Shown piece after piece: positions 1 to 9,443 of a stretch of 64,000 nt of DNA; the first letter of the stretch is position 1; each line of letters starts with the position of its first letter. The DNA comes from Agaribacter marinus (GTDB lineage: Bacteria; Pseudomonadota; Gammaproteobacteria; Enterobacterales; Alteromonadaceae), in contig NZ_BSOT01000006.1 in the NCBI RefSeq assembly GCF_030160655.1, positions 310,001-374,000 of the forward strand, in the 5' to 3' direction. Below the pieces are notes generated by a model that was not told where the DNA came from, did no database searches, and worked only from the letters and a program-made list of their open reading frames with translations. A program made the translations under genes and the position numbers.

Positions 1-209
1 ATATTACTCATAATATTAATTTCTTTATGAATGTACCTGTTACCGAGACCGGGGGCCTAAGTTTTGCAGATGGGATCAGCGGGGCAGGCAAATATGTTGA
101 ACTTGAAGCCTTGATGGACACAATCGTATTAGTGTCAAATTGCCCGCAATTAAATAATCCGTGTAACGCATACAATCCAACGCCAGTTGAGATTATTGTT
201 TGGAATTAA
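1..209 (+). CDS. Urea carboxylase-associated protein (DUF1989), C-terminal part
   Basis: The reading frame is already open at base 3 and stops at 207-209, so only about 68 C-terminal residues are in the window and the true start lies upstream. The segment contains NVPVT, an ADGIS motif and a [17 protein letters not shown] ending, which I recognise as the conserved C-terminus of the DUF1989 proteins encoded beside urea carboxylase. The role of these proteins is not firmly settled. Their genes usually come as a pair between a urea/guanidine-type transporter and the carboxylase, and the urea carboxylase gene follows here about 120 bp later on the same strand. The internal ATG at 27 is not a plausible start because the conserved sequence continues upstream of it. 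Confidence 0.85.
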   Translation, partial: ITHNINFFMNVPVTETGGLSFADGISGAGKYVELEALMDTIVLVSNCPQLNNPCNAYNPTPVEIIVWN

Positions 210-238
210 TGAGCGCTAATTAACGCCAAGTCAGTTCC

Positions 239-315
239 CGTTGAGGACGACCTCAACGACAGAGACTATCAAACGTAGTAATGGTCTCGATACTTTTGGA
301 AGCGGGACGACCCGC
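239..315 (+). repeat. Two GC-rich hairpins sharing an ACGA loop between DUF1989 gene and urea carboxylase
   Basis: CGTTGAGG at 239-246 pairs perfectly with CCTCAACG at 251-258 around an ACGA loop. GCGGG at 302-306 pairs with CCCGC at 311-315 around the same ACGA loop. Between them GAGAC and GTCTC can also pair, and CGCGTACGCG at 313-322 is a palindrome. No T-run follows, so this is not a standard terminator. It could be a REP-type palindromic element or an mRNA structure that separates expression of the two genes. It also covers the ATG at 281, which argues against that codon as the carboxylase start. Confidence 0.5.
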
Positions 316-331
316 GTACGCGAGTAATGTA

Positions 332-3300
332 ATGTCGATTCAAAAAATTACGCCAAAGATAACATTTACAAAAGTTTTAATTGCCAATAGGGGCGCAATT
401 GCCTGCCGTATTATCCGTTCCCTCAAGCGTTTGGGTATTATAAGTGTCGCCGTTTATTCTGAAGCCGATCGGGAATCCTTGCATGTGGCTCAGGCCGATG
501 AAGCCTATAGTTTAGGTGAAGGCGGAGCAAGTCATACGTACCTTGCGCAAGACAAAATAATTGATATTGCAAAACAAGCTGGCGTTGAGGCAATTCATCC
601 TGGGTATGGCTTCTTAAGTGAAAACGCGGAGTTTTCTGAGCGTTTGCAAGCTGAAAAAATCACTTTCATCGGACCAACACCCCAGCAAATGGTTGATTTT
701 GGATTAAAGCATCAGGCACGTGAGTTAGCTGACGCCGCAGGTGTGCCGCTTGTCCCAGGCAGCGGTTTATTGGCTGATTTAGAGGCAGTGACTCATTTTG
801 CAGCACACGTTGGTTATCCTGTGATGCTTAAAAGTACGGCGGGTGGCGGCGGCATAGGGATGCAACGCTGTGATGATCAAACTCAGCTAGAAAAAGCCTT
901 TATTAATGTAAAGCACCTAGGCGCTCAAAATTTTGCAAATGACGGCGTCTTTCTCGAAAAATTTGTAGAGCATGCACGCCATATCGAAGTGCAGGTCTTG
1001 GGCAATGGCGTTGGAGAAATCGTCACTTTAGGTGAACGGGATTGTTCAAGTCAGCGCAGAAATCAAAAGGTGGTTGAAGAAACGCCCGCGCCAAATTTAC
1101 CCACACATACACGCCAAGCAATCCATCGCACTGCGAAGTCATTGATGGCGTCCATCAACTATTTAAATGCTGGTACGGTAGAGTTTATTTATGACCAAGA
1201 AGATGATCAATTTTATTTTTTGGAAGTAAATACTCGCTTACAAGTGGAGCATGGTATTACTGAGCTTTGCTTTGAGGTTGATTTAGTGGAGTGGATGCTA
1301 AAAATAGCTGCGACACCTGGGTTGGATATGTCGAATATCGCAGACTTAACGCCGACAGGTCATGCTATTCAAGCGCGAATTTATGCTGAAAACCCTGTTA
1401 AGAACTTTCAACCATCATCTGGTTTGCTAACAGAAGTAGTGTGGCCATCTGATGAAAGCATCAGAGTTGACCATTGGCTAGAAGCAGGCCTTACTGTGTC
1501 GCCGTTTTTTGATCCCATGCTAGCTAAAATCATGGCGCATGGTGAAAACCGATTAGATGCCATTGCAAAATTGAATGACGCGCTAGCAGACACGCAGCTA
1601 TATGGCATTATGAATAATATCAGCTACGTGCAGCAAATATTAGCGTCCAGCGTATTTCAACAAGGCATGATGAGCACAAGAAGTATCAATGCATTGTCTG
1701 CGCAATATATAGGGTTTGAAGTACTTCAGGCTGGCACGATGACTTCGATTCAAGATTACCCTGCACGAACGGGCTACTGGAATATTGGTGTACCGCCATC
1801 TGGCCCATTTGATAATTATTCATTTTGTTTAGCCAATCGCTTATTGAACAATGAAGACAATGCGGCAGGTTTAGAAGTAACGCTGGAAGGGCCAAGTTTA
1901 AAGTTTTATAGCGAGACACAAGTTGTTGTATGTGGTGCAAACATTGATATCTGGTTAGACAAAATACCTCAACGCTGTTATGAAATTATCGTAGTTAAAT
2001 CGGGGCAAACATTAAAAATTGGCAAAGTAGGTACTGCCGGCGCTAGGGCATATCTTGCGTTTGCAGGTGGTATTCAGTGCCCTGACTATTTAGGCAGTAA
2101 AAGTACGTTTACACTGGGACGTTTTGGCGGGCATGCTGGCAGAGCATTGCGCACAGGTGATTTTATATCATTAACAAACACGCAGACTCGTCAGGCCGCG
2201 GCCCAAACCGATGCCATTCAAACACACTCGGTTCAAATACATCCAGATATTGTGCCCCCGATTACTAATGATTGGACGCTACGGGTAATGTACGGTCCGC
2301 ACGGTGCGCCTGATTTTTTTACAGTCGAAGACATTGCTACTATTCAGTCTCACTCTTGGAAAGTCCACTATAACTCTAGCAGAACAGGCATTCGCCTCAT
2401 TGGTCCCAAACCCGAATGGGCAAGAGAAACGGGCGGTGAAGCTGGACTCCATCCTTCAAATATACATGACAATGCGTATGCCTTTGGGACGGTCGATTTT
2501 ACCGGAGACATGCCTGTCATTTTAGGCCCTGATGGGCCAAGTTTTGGCGGCTTTGTTTGTCCGTTCACAGTAATAAGTGCGGATTTGTGGAAACTCGGCC
2601 AAGTTAAATCCGGCGATGTGATTCAATTTGAAGTCGTTGATTTAGCTAGCGCAAACTGTATTGAACAAATGCAGCTAAAACAAATTAGCACCTTGCAACC
2701 ACAAATCGTAGCATACACAGCCATAGATACTGACACGCCGATTATCGATACCTTAGTCACTGATGACGGTGAGCCTGATGTCATTTTTCGACATGCTGGT
2801 GATAAATTCATCTTGGTCGAGTATGGTGAGTTAGTGTTAGACGTCACAATACGCGCGCGCGTCCAGGCGCTGTTTGAAGCCGTTCAATCTGCCAACATCG
2901 CGGGTGTGCTAGAGCTCACGCCAGGCATTCGTTCTCTGCAAGTCCATTTTAATAGTTTGGCATTGCGTGTTGATGACTTGATTGGAAGACTAAAAGCAAT
3001 CGACATTGCGCTTGGGGATACTCGGCAACTCAGTTTTGAGTCTCGCATTGTGCATTTACCTTTGAGCTGGGACGACATTGCTTGTCGCCAAGCTATCGAA
3101 AAGTATATGCAATCTGTCCGAAAAGATGCGCCTTGGTGTCCATCCAACCTCGATTTTATTCGCAGGATTAATGGTTTAACTGAGATTGAACACGTTAAAA
3201 AGATTGTGTTTGATGCGAATTACTTAGTCCTTGGTTTAGGTGATGTGTATTTGGGGGCACCAGTCGCAACGCCCATAGATCAATGCCATCGTTTAGTAAC

Positions 3301-3985
3301 GACTAAATATAACCCTGCACGCACGTGGACCGCAGAAAACTCGGTAGGTATCGGTGGGGCATACATGTGTATATATGGCATGGAAGGCCCTGGAGGATAT
3401 CAGTTTGTTGGGCGTACCATTCAAATGTGGAACCGTTACCGCGAAAATACAGTCTTTTCCCGTCCTTGGTTATTGCGATTGTTTGATCAGATCAAGTTTT
3501 ACCCCGTCACAAGTGACGAACTTACCGCATTGCGCGCGGACTTTCCTTTAGGGAAGTGGCAGCCGAAAATCGAAGAGTGCCAAATTTCAATGCCTGATCT
3601 AAGCGCGCAGTGGGTCGCAAATGAAGAAAATATCAAGCAATTTAAGCAACAACGAGAAACGGCATTTGCAAAGGAAATGTCAGACTGGAAAGCCAATGGA
3701 CAACTCAATTACCAATTCGAACCAGATGAGACGCATGAAACAGAAGTCGTTGATTTAAAAGACGGGCAATACCTTGTGGAATCAAGTGCGGCAGGCAGTG
3801 TATGGCAGATAAATGTTAACGCTGGGGAACAGGTGCGAAACAACCAAGCATTAGTTGTTCTTGAATCCATGAAAATGGAAATTGATATCAGTGCATTTGA
3901 ACATGCAACGGTAGTGAAATTATTAGTTAGCAAAGGGCAACAAGTCAGCGCTGGACAAGCTCTATTAATACTAGAATCAAATTAA
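332..3985 (+). CDS. uca: Urea carboxylase (biotin-dependent)
   Basis: Carboxylates urea to allophanate with ATP and bicarbonate, feeding the allophanate hydrolase encoded directly downstream. About 1217 residues, the usual family length. Order of domains: biotin carboxylase (starts KVLIANRGAIACRI near residue 14, ATP-grasp GGGGIGMQ, substrate motif FLEVNTRLQVEH), then the KipA/AHS2 carboxyltransferase half (TSIQDYPARTGYW near 470), then the KipI/AHS1 half (LVLGLGDVYLGAP near 965), and a C-terminal biotinyl domain with ESMKME, whose Lys near residue 1181 would carry biotin. I chose ATG 332 over ATG 281 because the extra 17 residues are encoded inside a hairpin-rich spacer and are unlike the family; no strong ribosome site marks either. 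The gene is intact. Confidence 0.95.
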   Translation: MSIQKITPKITFTKVLIANRGAIACRIIRSLKRLGIISVAVYSEADRESLHVAQADEAYSLGEGGASHTYLAQDKIIDIAKQAGVEAIHPGYGFLSENAEFSERLQAEKITFIGPTPQQMVDFGLKHQARELADAAGVPLVPGSGLLADLEAVTHFAAHVGYPVMLKSTAGGGGIGMQRCDDQTQLEKAFINVKHLGAQNFANDGVFLEKFVEHARHIEVQVLGNGVGEIVTLGERDCSSQRRNQKVVEETPAPNLPTHTRQAIHRTAKSLMASINYLNAGTVEFIYDQEDDQFYFLEVNTRLQVEHGITELCFEVDLVEWMLKIAATPGLDMSNIADLTPTGHAIQARIYAENPVKNFQPSSGLLTEVVWPSDESIRVDHWLEAGLTVSPFFDPMLAKIMAHGENRLDAIAKLNDALADTQLYGIMNNISYVQQILASSVFQQGMMSTRSINALSAQYIGFEVLQAGTMTSIQDYPARTGYWNIGVPPSGPFDNYSFCLANRLLNNEDNAAGLEVTLEGPSLKFYSETQVVVCGANIDIWLDKIPQRCYEIIVVKSGQTLKIGKVGTAGARAYLAFAGGIQCPDYLGSKSTFTLGRFGGHAGRALRTGDFISLTNTQTRQAAAQTDAIQTHSVQIHPDIVPPITNDWTLRVMYGPHGAPDFFTVEDIATIQSHSWKVHYNSSRTGIRLIGPKPEWARETGGEAGLHPSNIHDNAYAFGTVDFTGDMPVILGPDGPSFGGFVCPFTVISADLWKLGQVKSGDVIQFEVVDLASANCIEQMQLKQISTLQPQIVAYTAIDTDTPIIDTLVTDDGEPDVIFRHAGDKFILVEYGELVLDVTIRARVQALFEAVQSANIAGVLELTPGIRSLQVHFNSLALRVDDLIGRLKAIDIALGDTRQLSFESRIVHLPLSWDDIACRQAIEKYMQSVRKDAPWCPSNLDFIRRINGLTEIEHVKKIVFDANYLVLGLGDVYLGAPVATPIDQCHRLVTTKYNPARTWTAENSVGIGGAYMCIYGMEGPGGYQFVGRTIQMWNRYRENTVFSRPWLLRLFDQIKFYPVTSDELTALRADFPLGKWQPKIEECQISMPDLSAQWVANEENIKQFKQQRETAFAKEMSDWKANGQLNYQFEPDETHETEVVDLKDGQYLVESSAAGSVWQINVNAGEQVRNNQALVVLESMKMEIDISAFEHATVVKLLVSKGQQVSAGQALLILESN

Positions 3986-3995
3986 GGTTAGCGAA

Positions 3996-5786
3996 GTGAA
4001 ATCTATTAATTTAAACATAGCGGCATTGCAGCAAGCATATATTGCTGGTGAGTTAACGCCAGAACAACTCATCGGGCAGCTATTGCCCAAAGCCAAGGCC
4101 TTGAGTGCGGTGTGGATACATGTGTTGAGTGAAAGTGAAATTGCGCCCTACTTAACCAATTTGGTTGGCAAATCTCCCAGTACTCACCCCTTATATGGGG
4201 TCCCATTTGCCATAAAAGACAACATAGACTTGGCTGGCATCCCGACAACTGCAGGATGTGAGGCGTTTAGTTATCTGCCAGAAAAGTCAGCACATGTGGT
4301 GCAAATGCTTATTGACGCGGGCGCCATACCCTTAGGAAAAACGAACTTAGATCAATTTGCTACGGGCCTTGTTGGTACGCGCTCTCCCTATGGTCAGACA
4401 CCCAATAGTTTTGATGCAAATTATATTTCTGGTGGGTCTAGCTCTGGGTCTGCGGTCGCGACGGCAAGTGGTGTGGTTAGTTTTTCCTTGGGTAGCGACA
4501 CTGCTGGCTCAGGAAGAATCCCAGCTTGTTTTAATAACCTTGTTGGTTTAAAGCCGAGTATCGGTTTGTTGTCGGCATCTGGGTTGGTGCCTGCCTGTCG
4601 AAGTTTAGATTGCGTTAGCATATTTGCATTAACGGCTAATGATGCTCGCAAGGTGTTTAATGTGGCAGCACGTTATGACGAAGAAGACTGCTTTGCTCGC
4701 CCGAACCCTTTAGGCAACCAATCTCCTTTTAAAACTCAACAGGCCTTCAGTTTTGCAGTACCCAAGCGTGAGCAGTTATCGTTTTTTGGCAGTGAAGAGT
4801 ATGAAAAGGCATTCTATAAATCAGTAAGTGACCTTGAAGCCATTGGTGGTGAACGCCTTGAGTTAGACTTTTCACCTATGCTGGCCGCCGCTAGGTTACT
4901 CTATGAAGGCCCATGGGTGGCCGAACGATATTTGGCGACGAAAGACATCATTGAAAATGCACCAGAAGCGATGATGGATGTAACAAGGACGATTATTGGA
5001 CAAGGAAAACGTGCAACCGCGCCAGATACGTTTGCGGCTTTGTATCAACTGAAAGCACTAAAAATGCAAGCGGATAAACTGCTTCGACAAGTCGATATTG
5101 TTGTCACACCGACCGCCGGGCGGCATTTTACCTTAGATGAAATTAATGAGCAGCCTATTGAGCGGAATTCTCAATTAGGCTACTACACTAATTTTATGAA
5201 TTTACTCGATTACGCCGCGATTGCGGTACCGACTGCAATCACTGAGCAAGGTATGCCGTTTGGTATTACGCTATTTAGTGATGCGATGAGCGACCAAAAA
5301 TTACTTTCTTATGCCGACCGTATTCAAACGTATTTGGCGCTTCCACTTGGCGCAACAGACTTTTTGTATCAAGCCAGTGACACGGAATATGCTGAAAATG
5401 ATGGTTTTGTAGATTTAGTTGTTGGCGGCGCACATTTATCTGGGATGGCCTTAAATTGGCAACTAAAACAACGACAAGCGGTGTTGCTGGAAGAAACCAA
5501 AACAACAAAAAAATATAAGATGTTTGCCGTCCCAGGCAAAGTCGAAAGACCTGCATTGGTCAGAGATGAAAAACATGGTAAAGACTTCATCGTCGAAGTC
5601 TGGCGCTTGCCAATCGAAAGCTTTGGCTCTTTTGTAAAGGGTATTGCTCAACCACTTGGCATAGGTAAAGTGGAGCTTGCTGACGGACGTTGGTTGACCG
5701 GCTTTATTGCAGAAGGTTATGCATCAGACCTTGGCGAGCCAATTAGTCAATATGACGGATGGCGCAGTTACTTGGGGAGAGCTTGA
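3996..5786 (+). CDS. atzF: Allophanate hydrolase
   Basis: Hydrolyses allophanate to ammonia and CO2, the second step of the nickel-free urea route. It belongs to the amidase-signature family. The catalytic Lys sits in AIKDNID, and the glycine/serine-rich segment GGSSSGSAVAT and GSDTAGSGRIP supply the cis-Ser and nucleophile Ser of the Ser-cisSer-Lys triad. The last 170 residues form the extra C-terminal domain of long allophanate hydrolases (LVVGGAHLSG, then a GIGKVELADG segment). At 596 residues it is full length. It begins with GTG, 10 bp after the carboxylase stop, with AAGG about nine bases upstream, so the two genes are clearly one transcription unit. Confidence 0.95.
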   Translation: MKSINLNIAALQQAYIAGELTPEQLIGQLLPKAKALSAVWIHVLSESEIAPYLTNLVGKSPSTHPLYGVPFAIKDNIDLAGIPTTAGCEAFSYLPEKSAHVVQMLIDAGAIPLGKTNLDQFATGLVGTRSPYGQTPNSFDANYISGGSSSGSAVATASGVVSFSLGSDTAGSGRIPACFNNLVGLKPSIGLLSASGLVPACRSLDCVSIFALTANDARKVFNVAARYDEEDCFARPNPLGNQSPFKTQQAFSFAVPKREQLSFFGSEEYEKAFYKSVSDLEAIGGERLELDFSPMLAAARLLYEGPWVAERYLATKDIIENAPEAMMDVTRTIIGQGKRATAPDTFAALYQLKALKMQADKLLRQVDIVVTPTAGRHFTLDEINEQPIERNSQLGYYTNFMNLLDYAAIAVPTAITEQGMPFGITLFSDAMSDQKLLSYADRIQTYLALPLGATDFLYQASDTEYAENDGFVDLVVGGAHLSGMALNWQLKQRQAVLLEETKTTKKYKMFAVPGKVERPALVRDEKHGKDFIVEVWRLPIESFGSFVKGIAQPLGIGKVELADGRWLTGFIAEGYASDLGEPISQYDGWRSYLGRA

Positions 5787-5820
5787 GGCATCGATTGAAC
5801 ATTTTATTTTCCATTATTAG

Positions 5821-5850
5821 TTGACATGCAACCTTTAGGTTGCTCATGCT
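5821..5850 (+). promoter_or_regulatory. Promoter with palindromic operator for the ArsR/SRPBCC pair
   Basis: TTGACA at 5821-5826 is a perfect -35 box. The 17 bases that follow contain the inverted repeat GCAACCT-TT-AGGTTGC (5828-5843), and a weak -10 (CATGCT) follows at 5845-5850. A palindrome filling the spacer is where an autorepressing ArsR-type protein would block RNA polymerase. Transcription would start close to the ATG at 5857, so the message may be nearly leaderless. No Shine-Dalgarno sequence is visible before that ATG, which agrees. Confidence 0.55.
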
Positions 5851-5856
5851 TAGTTC

Positions 5857-6165
5857 ATGGATATTTTTAGTGCACTTTCTGACCCTACCAGACGGCATAT
5901 TCTGGAGCAGCTAAATCGATTAGGCCCGCAATCGATAAAACAGCTAAATGCAGGATTGCCTATTACTAGGCAAGCATTAACCAAACACTTAAATAGGTTA
6001 ATTAAAGCAAAGTTAGTAATGGCTGAATTTTCGGGAAAGGAGAAAGTTCACAAACTTAATCCCAACGCATTGTTAACTGTAGAACGTTGGATCGCACCTT
6101 TTGCCAAGCAATGGGATAAACGATTACAGGGTTTGCAAATTCATATGGAGAATAAAGATGAATGA
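5857..6165 (+). CDS. ArsR-family winged-helix transcriptional regulator
   Basis: A 102-residue ArsR/SmtB-type regulator: it opens with FSALSDPTRRHILEQL and has the recognition helix region LPITRQALTKHLNRLIKAKLV. There are no metal-binding Cys clusters, so it is of the non-metal kind commonly paired with SRPBCC (AHSA1-like) genes. The following gene overlaps it by 8 bp, so the two are cotranslated. It probably represses its own promoter through the GCAACCT/AGGTTGC palindrome just upstream. The inducer is unknown. Confidence 0.85.
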   Translation: MDIFSALSDPTRRHILEQLNRLGPQSIKQLNAGLPITRQALTKHLNRLIKAKLVMAEFSGKEKVHKLNPNALLTVERWIAPFAKQWDKRLQGLQIHMENKDE

Positions 6166-6574
6166 TGTAGATGTTATTGAACGCGTGCTCGATATCAATA
6201 AACCTATTGGCCTTGTCTGGCAGGCAATTACTTCCCCTGAAGAAATCTGCCAGTGGTTTGGTTCAGCCTGCAGTGTTGTACTAGAGGAAGGTGCAGAAGG
6301 TTATTTTGAATGGCAGGAGGAGTGTGAAGGCCAGTTTGCCATGAAGATCATTCGCATTGAAAAACCGACATATTTTGCGTGGCGTTGGATGCTAAAACAA
6401 AACATGCCGTTCAATTTAGCGACGTCTACACTTGTCGAATGGCGACTGACTGAGACAGACACTGGCACGCGGTTAAAGCTTCGTGAATCCGGCTTTGCAA
6501 GCGCCAAGCATTTAGACATGAATAAACAAGGGTGGGAACAAGAGCTAACAGACCTACAAGAGTATCTTAAGTAG
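6158..6574 (+). CDS. SRPBCC / AHSA1-domain protein
   Basis: A 138-residue START-like protein of the AHSA1 (activator of Hsp90 ATPase 1-like) family. Seen: VIERVLDINKPIGLVWQAITSPEEICQWFG at the N-terminus, a central FEWQEECEGQFAMKI strand, and VEWRLTETDTGTRLKLRESGF near the end, all standard for the family. The fold makes a hydrophobic pocket that can hold small ligands; no specific ligand can be read from sequence. Start chosen at ATG 6158, which has GGAG seven bases upstream and overlaps the ArsR stop, rather than the longer frame from 6101, which would overlap the regulator by 65 bp. Confidence 0.85.
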   Translation: MNDVDVIERVLDINKPIGLVWQAITSPEEICQWFGSACSVVLEEGAEGYFEWQEECEGQFAMKIIRIEKPTYFAWRWMLKQNMPFNLATSTLVEWRLTETDTGTRLKLRESGFASAKHLDMNKQGWEQELTDLQEYLK

Positions 6575-6636
6575 GTGTGAAGCTCTTATTGCCTCACAAG
6601 GTGCTTATAAACGCGTATAATTGTGCTTAACGCCTT

Positions 6637-9432
6637 TTACTTTAAAATTAAACCTAGTTGCGCGCTAGTGAGTGCTACTTTTGGCGAGAACTCATCACTC
6701 ACAAGGTATCTTTCTAAGCTTTTCCTAAGTTGCTTGGCCGCTAAACGATTGTCTAAGTCGGTAGTTAAGTCCATGGTTGTTATCAACAATTTGCCTTTAC
6801 CTACTTTAACTTCAATGATGTTTGCGAGCTTGTGATTGCGGTTAAAATTATCGACTAATTGTACAAGCGGCTGAACGTCGACTGGCATGTCGTCCAATAC
6901 AATTGCATTCGACTTTTCTAACAAATCCCACCATTGCCAGTTTGTATACTCTTCCGTTGGGAAGTCCGAAAATACTGGGTGTTTGGGATCGGTTAAAATA
7001 CTCATGTTTACGTAGCCGCCGCGAGGCTTAGTCCACCACCAGCTGGGGCTCCAAAATACGGTTTTAAATTGCGCAGGAATGCTACTCACTAAGCTATCTT
7101 CAGCGGCAATTAACAATACAGACTCGCCTTTGTTTAAGGCGTCTTTAAGGCCTTTATTATATTTAGTAAACACCTGCACATTCTTGGATGGCGTATTGCT
7201 CACATCTGGATATACCCATATATCCCAATCATTTGCTATTTTCGTGCCTTCAATAGTTATGCTGACATTTAGTTTCTGAGGCTTGCTAACGAACGATAAG
7301 CCAGTATTAATTTGTCCGATTTTTACGCGTCCGCCACGCGGAATATTACTGATAGGTAGGTGTCCTTTTGCAATCACCTTGTCGTTGCTATCACTCATTG
7401 TCCAAATAGGTCTGGCTTTATTTAAATCTGTTGGCCCGTAGTGATGTATTTCCACGTCGCCGATAAAGCTCTCAGAGTTTAGATAAGTGCGTTTTTGCAT
7501 TCTCAATAGCGGTACAATCGGGCCGCTAAAACGTTTAAATTCCGCTGCCGACATTCCGCCTTTTGGCTCCCAAAAAGCGTTCAGTAGACCAACGTGAGCA
7601 GTACCTTGACCCACATAGTCATGTAGTGCCAGTAGTTGAAATCCGGCATGGTCTTCGGTTCTAAGGAGTACTTCAACTTCTTCTTTATAAAGAAGCGCCG
7701 CGTGTTTTGCCGTCACGCGAAAAAAATCATCTGCTTGGTCAAGTAAACCTAATGACGTTAAGTCTTTGCGTACATCGATTAAATTTTGTGGTTTCAACAC
7801 CCCCGTATATTTTGAGATATCGCTGATATTTGGGTATGTCGCCCACTGGCCCACTTCATGCGAGAGGAAGGGAAGCTCCGTTCTAGACATCTTGGGCGTA
7901 TGATCCTGCACAGTCGATGGCGCTGAAAAACCTCGAATGCTGCCTACTTTGTATTGGTCAATAAACGCCGTACTCTGGATATGTTTCATCCCATGGCCGC
8001 CAGAGGTAGTCGAATACAAATGGCGGTCGTCGTCTTGTTTGGCGCGAGCAACCATATTTGCATTGATTGGCTCTGGGGACGTAAGTTCATTGCCTGAAGT
8101 CATCAACATAAAAGACGGGTGATTGCCATAATGTTGGTTTATGCGCAGAAGTTCGTTTTGGATAAACACATCGCGTGCTGGCATTGAGTTATCAATATTG
8201 GCGCGTGGACCTTCTGGTTGCAAATACATGCCGACACGGCTTGCAGCGCTGAATGCTGCCTCTGGCGGCGTCCATGAATGGAAGCGTACGTGATTAAGGC
8301 CGTGATCTTTCATGGTTTGCATGATCTCAATCCAACCACTTTCGTTCATTGTGGGATAACCCGTCAACGGAAAAATACAGCTTTCCAAATTACCACGTAA
8401 ATAAATTTTCTCGCCATTCAACGTAAATTGTCTGCCTTCTACGCTGACCTCACGCATGCCAAACAACTCTGACAACTTATCTGCAAACATGGGCTTTGGC
8501 GCATTTGAAGCGGCCGTTGATGCCTGTAAATGAGCGTGCATTACATATAGATCAGGCGAAAATTCACCCCACAACAAAACATCATCGCCCATCGGTACAA
8601 TTGTTTCGATTGTCGTTTCTTTGCCAGTAAAGTTAAAATCAACCGTGCTTGTTTTCAGATGTTTACTATTAGTATCATTATTCGCTTGATGACTACTATG
8701 TGTTCTATCAAGTACGGCCTTAAGCGCCACGCTGCCGCTCACACTTTCATTTGATGTATTATGTAAAGTTAAGCGCACGAGCGCCTGTTTTTCCTTGATA
8801 TTAGGGTAAACTCGAAGCTCATCAATCCATACCGCATCTCTAGCTTGTAATTCAAGTCTTCCGACTAGACCATTCCAATTCGACTGCGTATGCTCTGATA
8901 CTGACGACGCAAACGCGCCCAAACTAAACGGGTATTTATTATTCACTGCAATAGTTAAACGATGTGTGCCAGATGTAAGATAGTTAGTTAAATCGTATTC
9001 ATGTGGGGTAGATAAACTGTCTTCACTCCCTACCTTTTGCTCGTTTATCCAAACTTCTGATATCCAGTGCGCACGTTCTAAAAATAACGCGATATGCTTG
9101 CCATCCCACTCTTTCGGTATATGGATATCTCGCTGATACCACGCTTTACCTACATAAAAATGTGGCCGAACCAAGGCATTGTACTTTACGGTAGATACTT
9201 CTGGTTTACCGTAACCGCCCTCATCCGTCGTGCCTGGTAGGGATATTTTATCCGGCAATTCATGCGCAAACCATTTACCTGCTTCACCGACATTTTCAGG
9301 ATCTAGTTTAAATTGCCACTCTCCATCCAAGGAGACCGTGTCGTTTGCGTGCGCGTAATGTATTTGCATAAGAAATACGGCCACTACACAGGCGCTTAAA
9401 CATTTCAGTCGTGATGTGGATAACCATTTCAT
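6637..9432 (-). CDS. Exported glycoside hydrolase family 2 protein
   Basis: 931 residues with a signal peptide (cleavage near HYAHA-ND). The GH2 plan is clear: jelly-roll sugar-binding domain (LDGEWQFKLDP; FLERAHWISEVWINEQKVG), immunoglobulin-like domain, then the TIM barrel beginning REVSVEGRQFTLNGEKIYLRGN. The acid/base glutamate is in SGNEL (about residue 449) and the nucleophile in LSHEVGQW (about 526). The ~280 residues after the barrel are accessory. It hydrolyses a terminal beta-glycoside, but whether galactoside, glucuronide, mannoside or another sugar cannot be told here. It is the last gene of a three-gene operon, 11 bp after the DUF5107 gene, so its substrate should share a sugar with the porter two genes upstream. 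Confidence 0.9.
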   Translation of the reverse strand: MKWLSTSRLKCLSACVVAVFLMQIHYAHANDTVSLDGEWQFKLDPENVGEAGKWFAHELPDKISLPGTTDEGGYGKPEVSTVKYNALVRPHFYVGKAWYQRDIHIPKEWDGKHIALFLERAHWISEVWINEQKVGSEDSLSTPHEYDLTNYLTSGTHRLTIAVNNKYPFSLGAFASSVSEHTQSNWNGLVGRLELQARDAVWIDELRVYPNIKEKQALVRLTLHNTSNESVSGSVALKAVLDRTHSSHQANNDTNSKHLKTSTVDFNFTGKETTIETIVPMGDDVLLWGEFSPDLYVMHAHLQASTAASNAPKPMFADKLSELFGMREVSVEGRQFTLNGEKIYLRGNLESCIFPLTGYPTMNESGWIEIMQTMKDHGLNHVRFHSWTPPEAAFSAASRVGMYLQPEGPRANIDNSMPARDVFIQNELLRINQHYGNHPSFMLMTSGNELTSPEPINANMVARAKQDDDRHLYSTTSGGHGMKHIQSTAFIDQYKVGSIRGFSAPSTVQDHTPKMSRTELPFLSHEVGQWATYPNISDISKYTGVLKPQNLIDVRKDLTSLGLLDQADDFFRVTAKHAALLYKEEVEVLLRTEDHAGFQLLALHDYVGQGTAHVGLLNAFWEPKGGMSAAEFKRFSGPIVPLLRMQKRTYLNSESFIGDVEIHHYGPTDLNKARPIWTMSDSNDKVIAKGHLPISNIPRGGRVKIGQINTGLSFVSKPQKLNVSITIEGTKIANDWDIWVYPDVSNTPSKNVQVFTKYNKGLKDALNKGESVLLIAAEDSLVSSIPAQFKTVFWSPSWWWTKPRGGYVNMSILTDPKHPVFSDFPTEEYTNWQWWDLLEKSNAIVLDDMPVDVQPLVQLVDNFNRNHKLANIIEVKVGKGKLLITTMDLTTDLDNRLAAKQLRKSLERYLVSDEFSPKVALTSAQLGLILK

Positions 9433-9443
9433 TGATATTTCCT

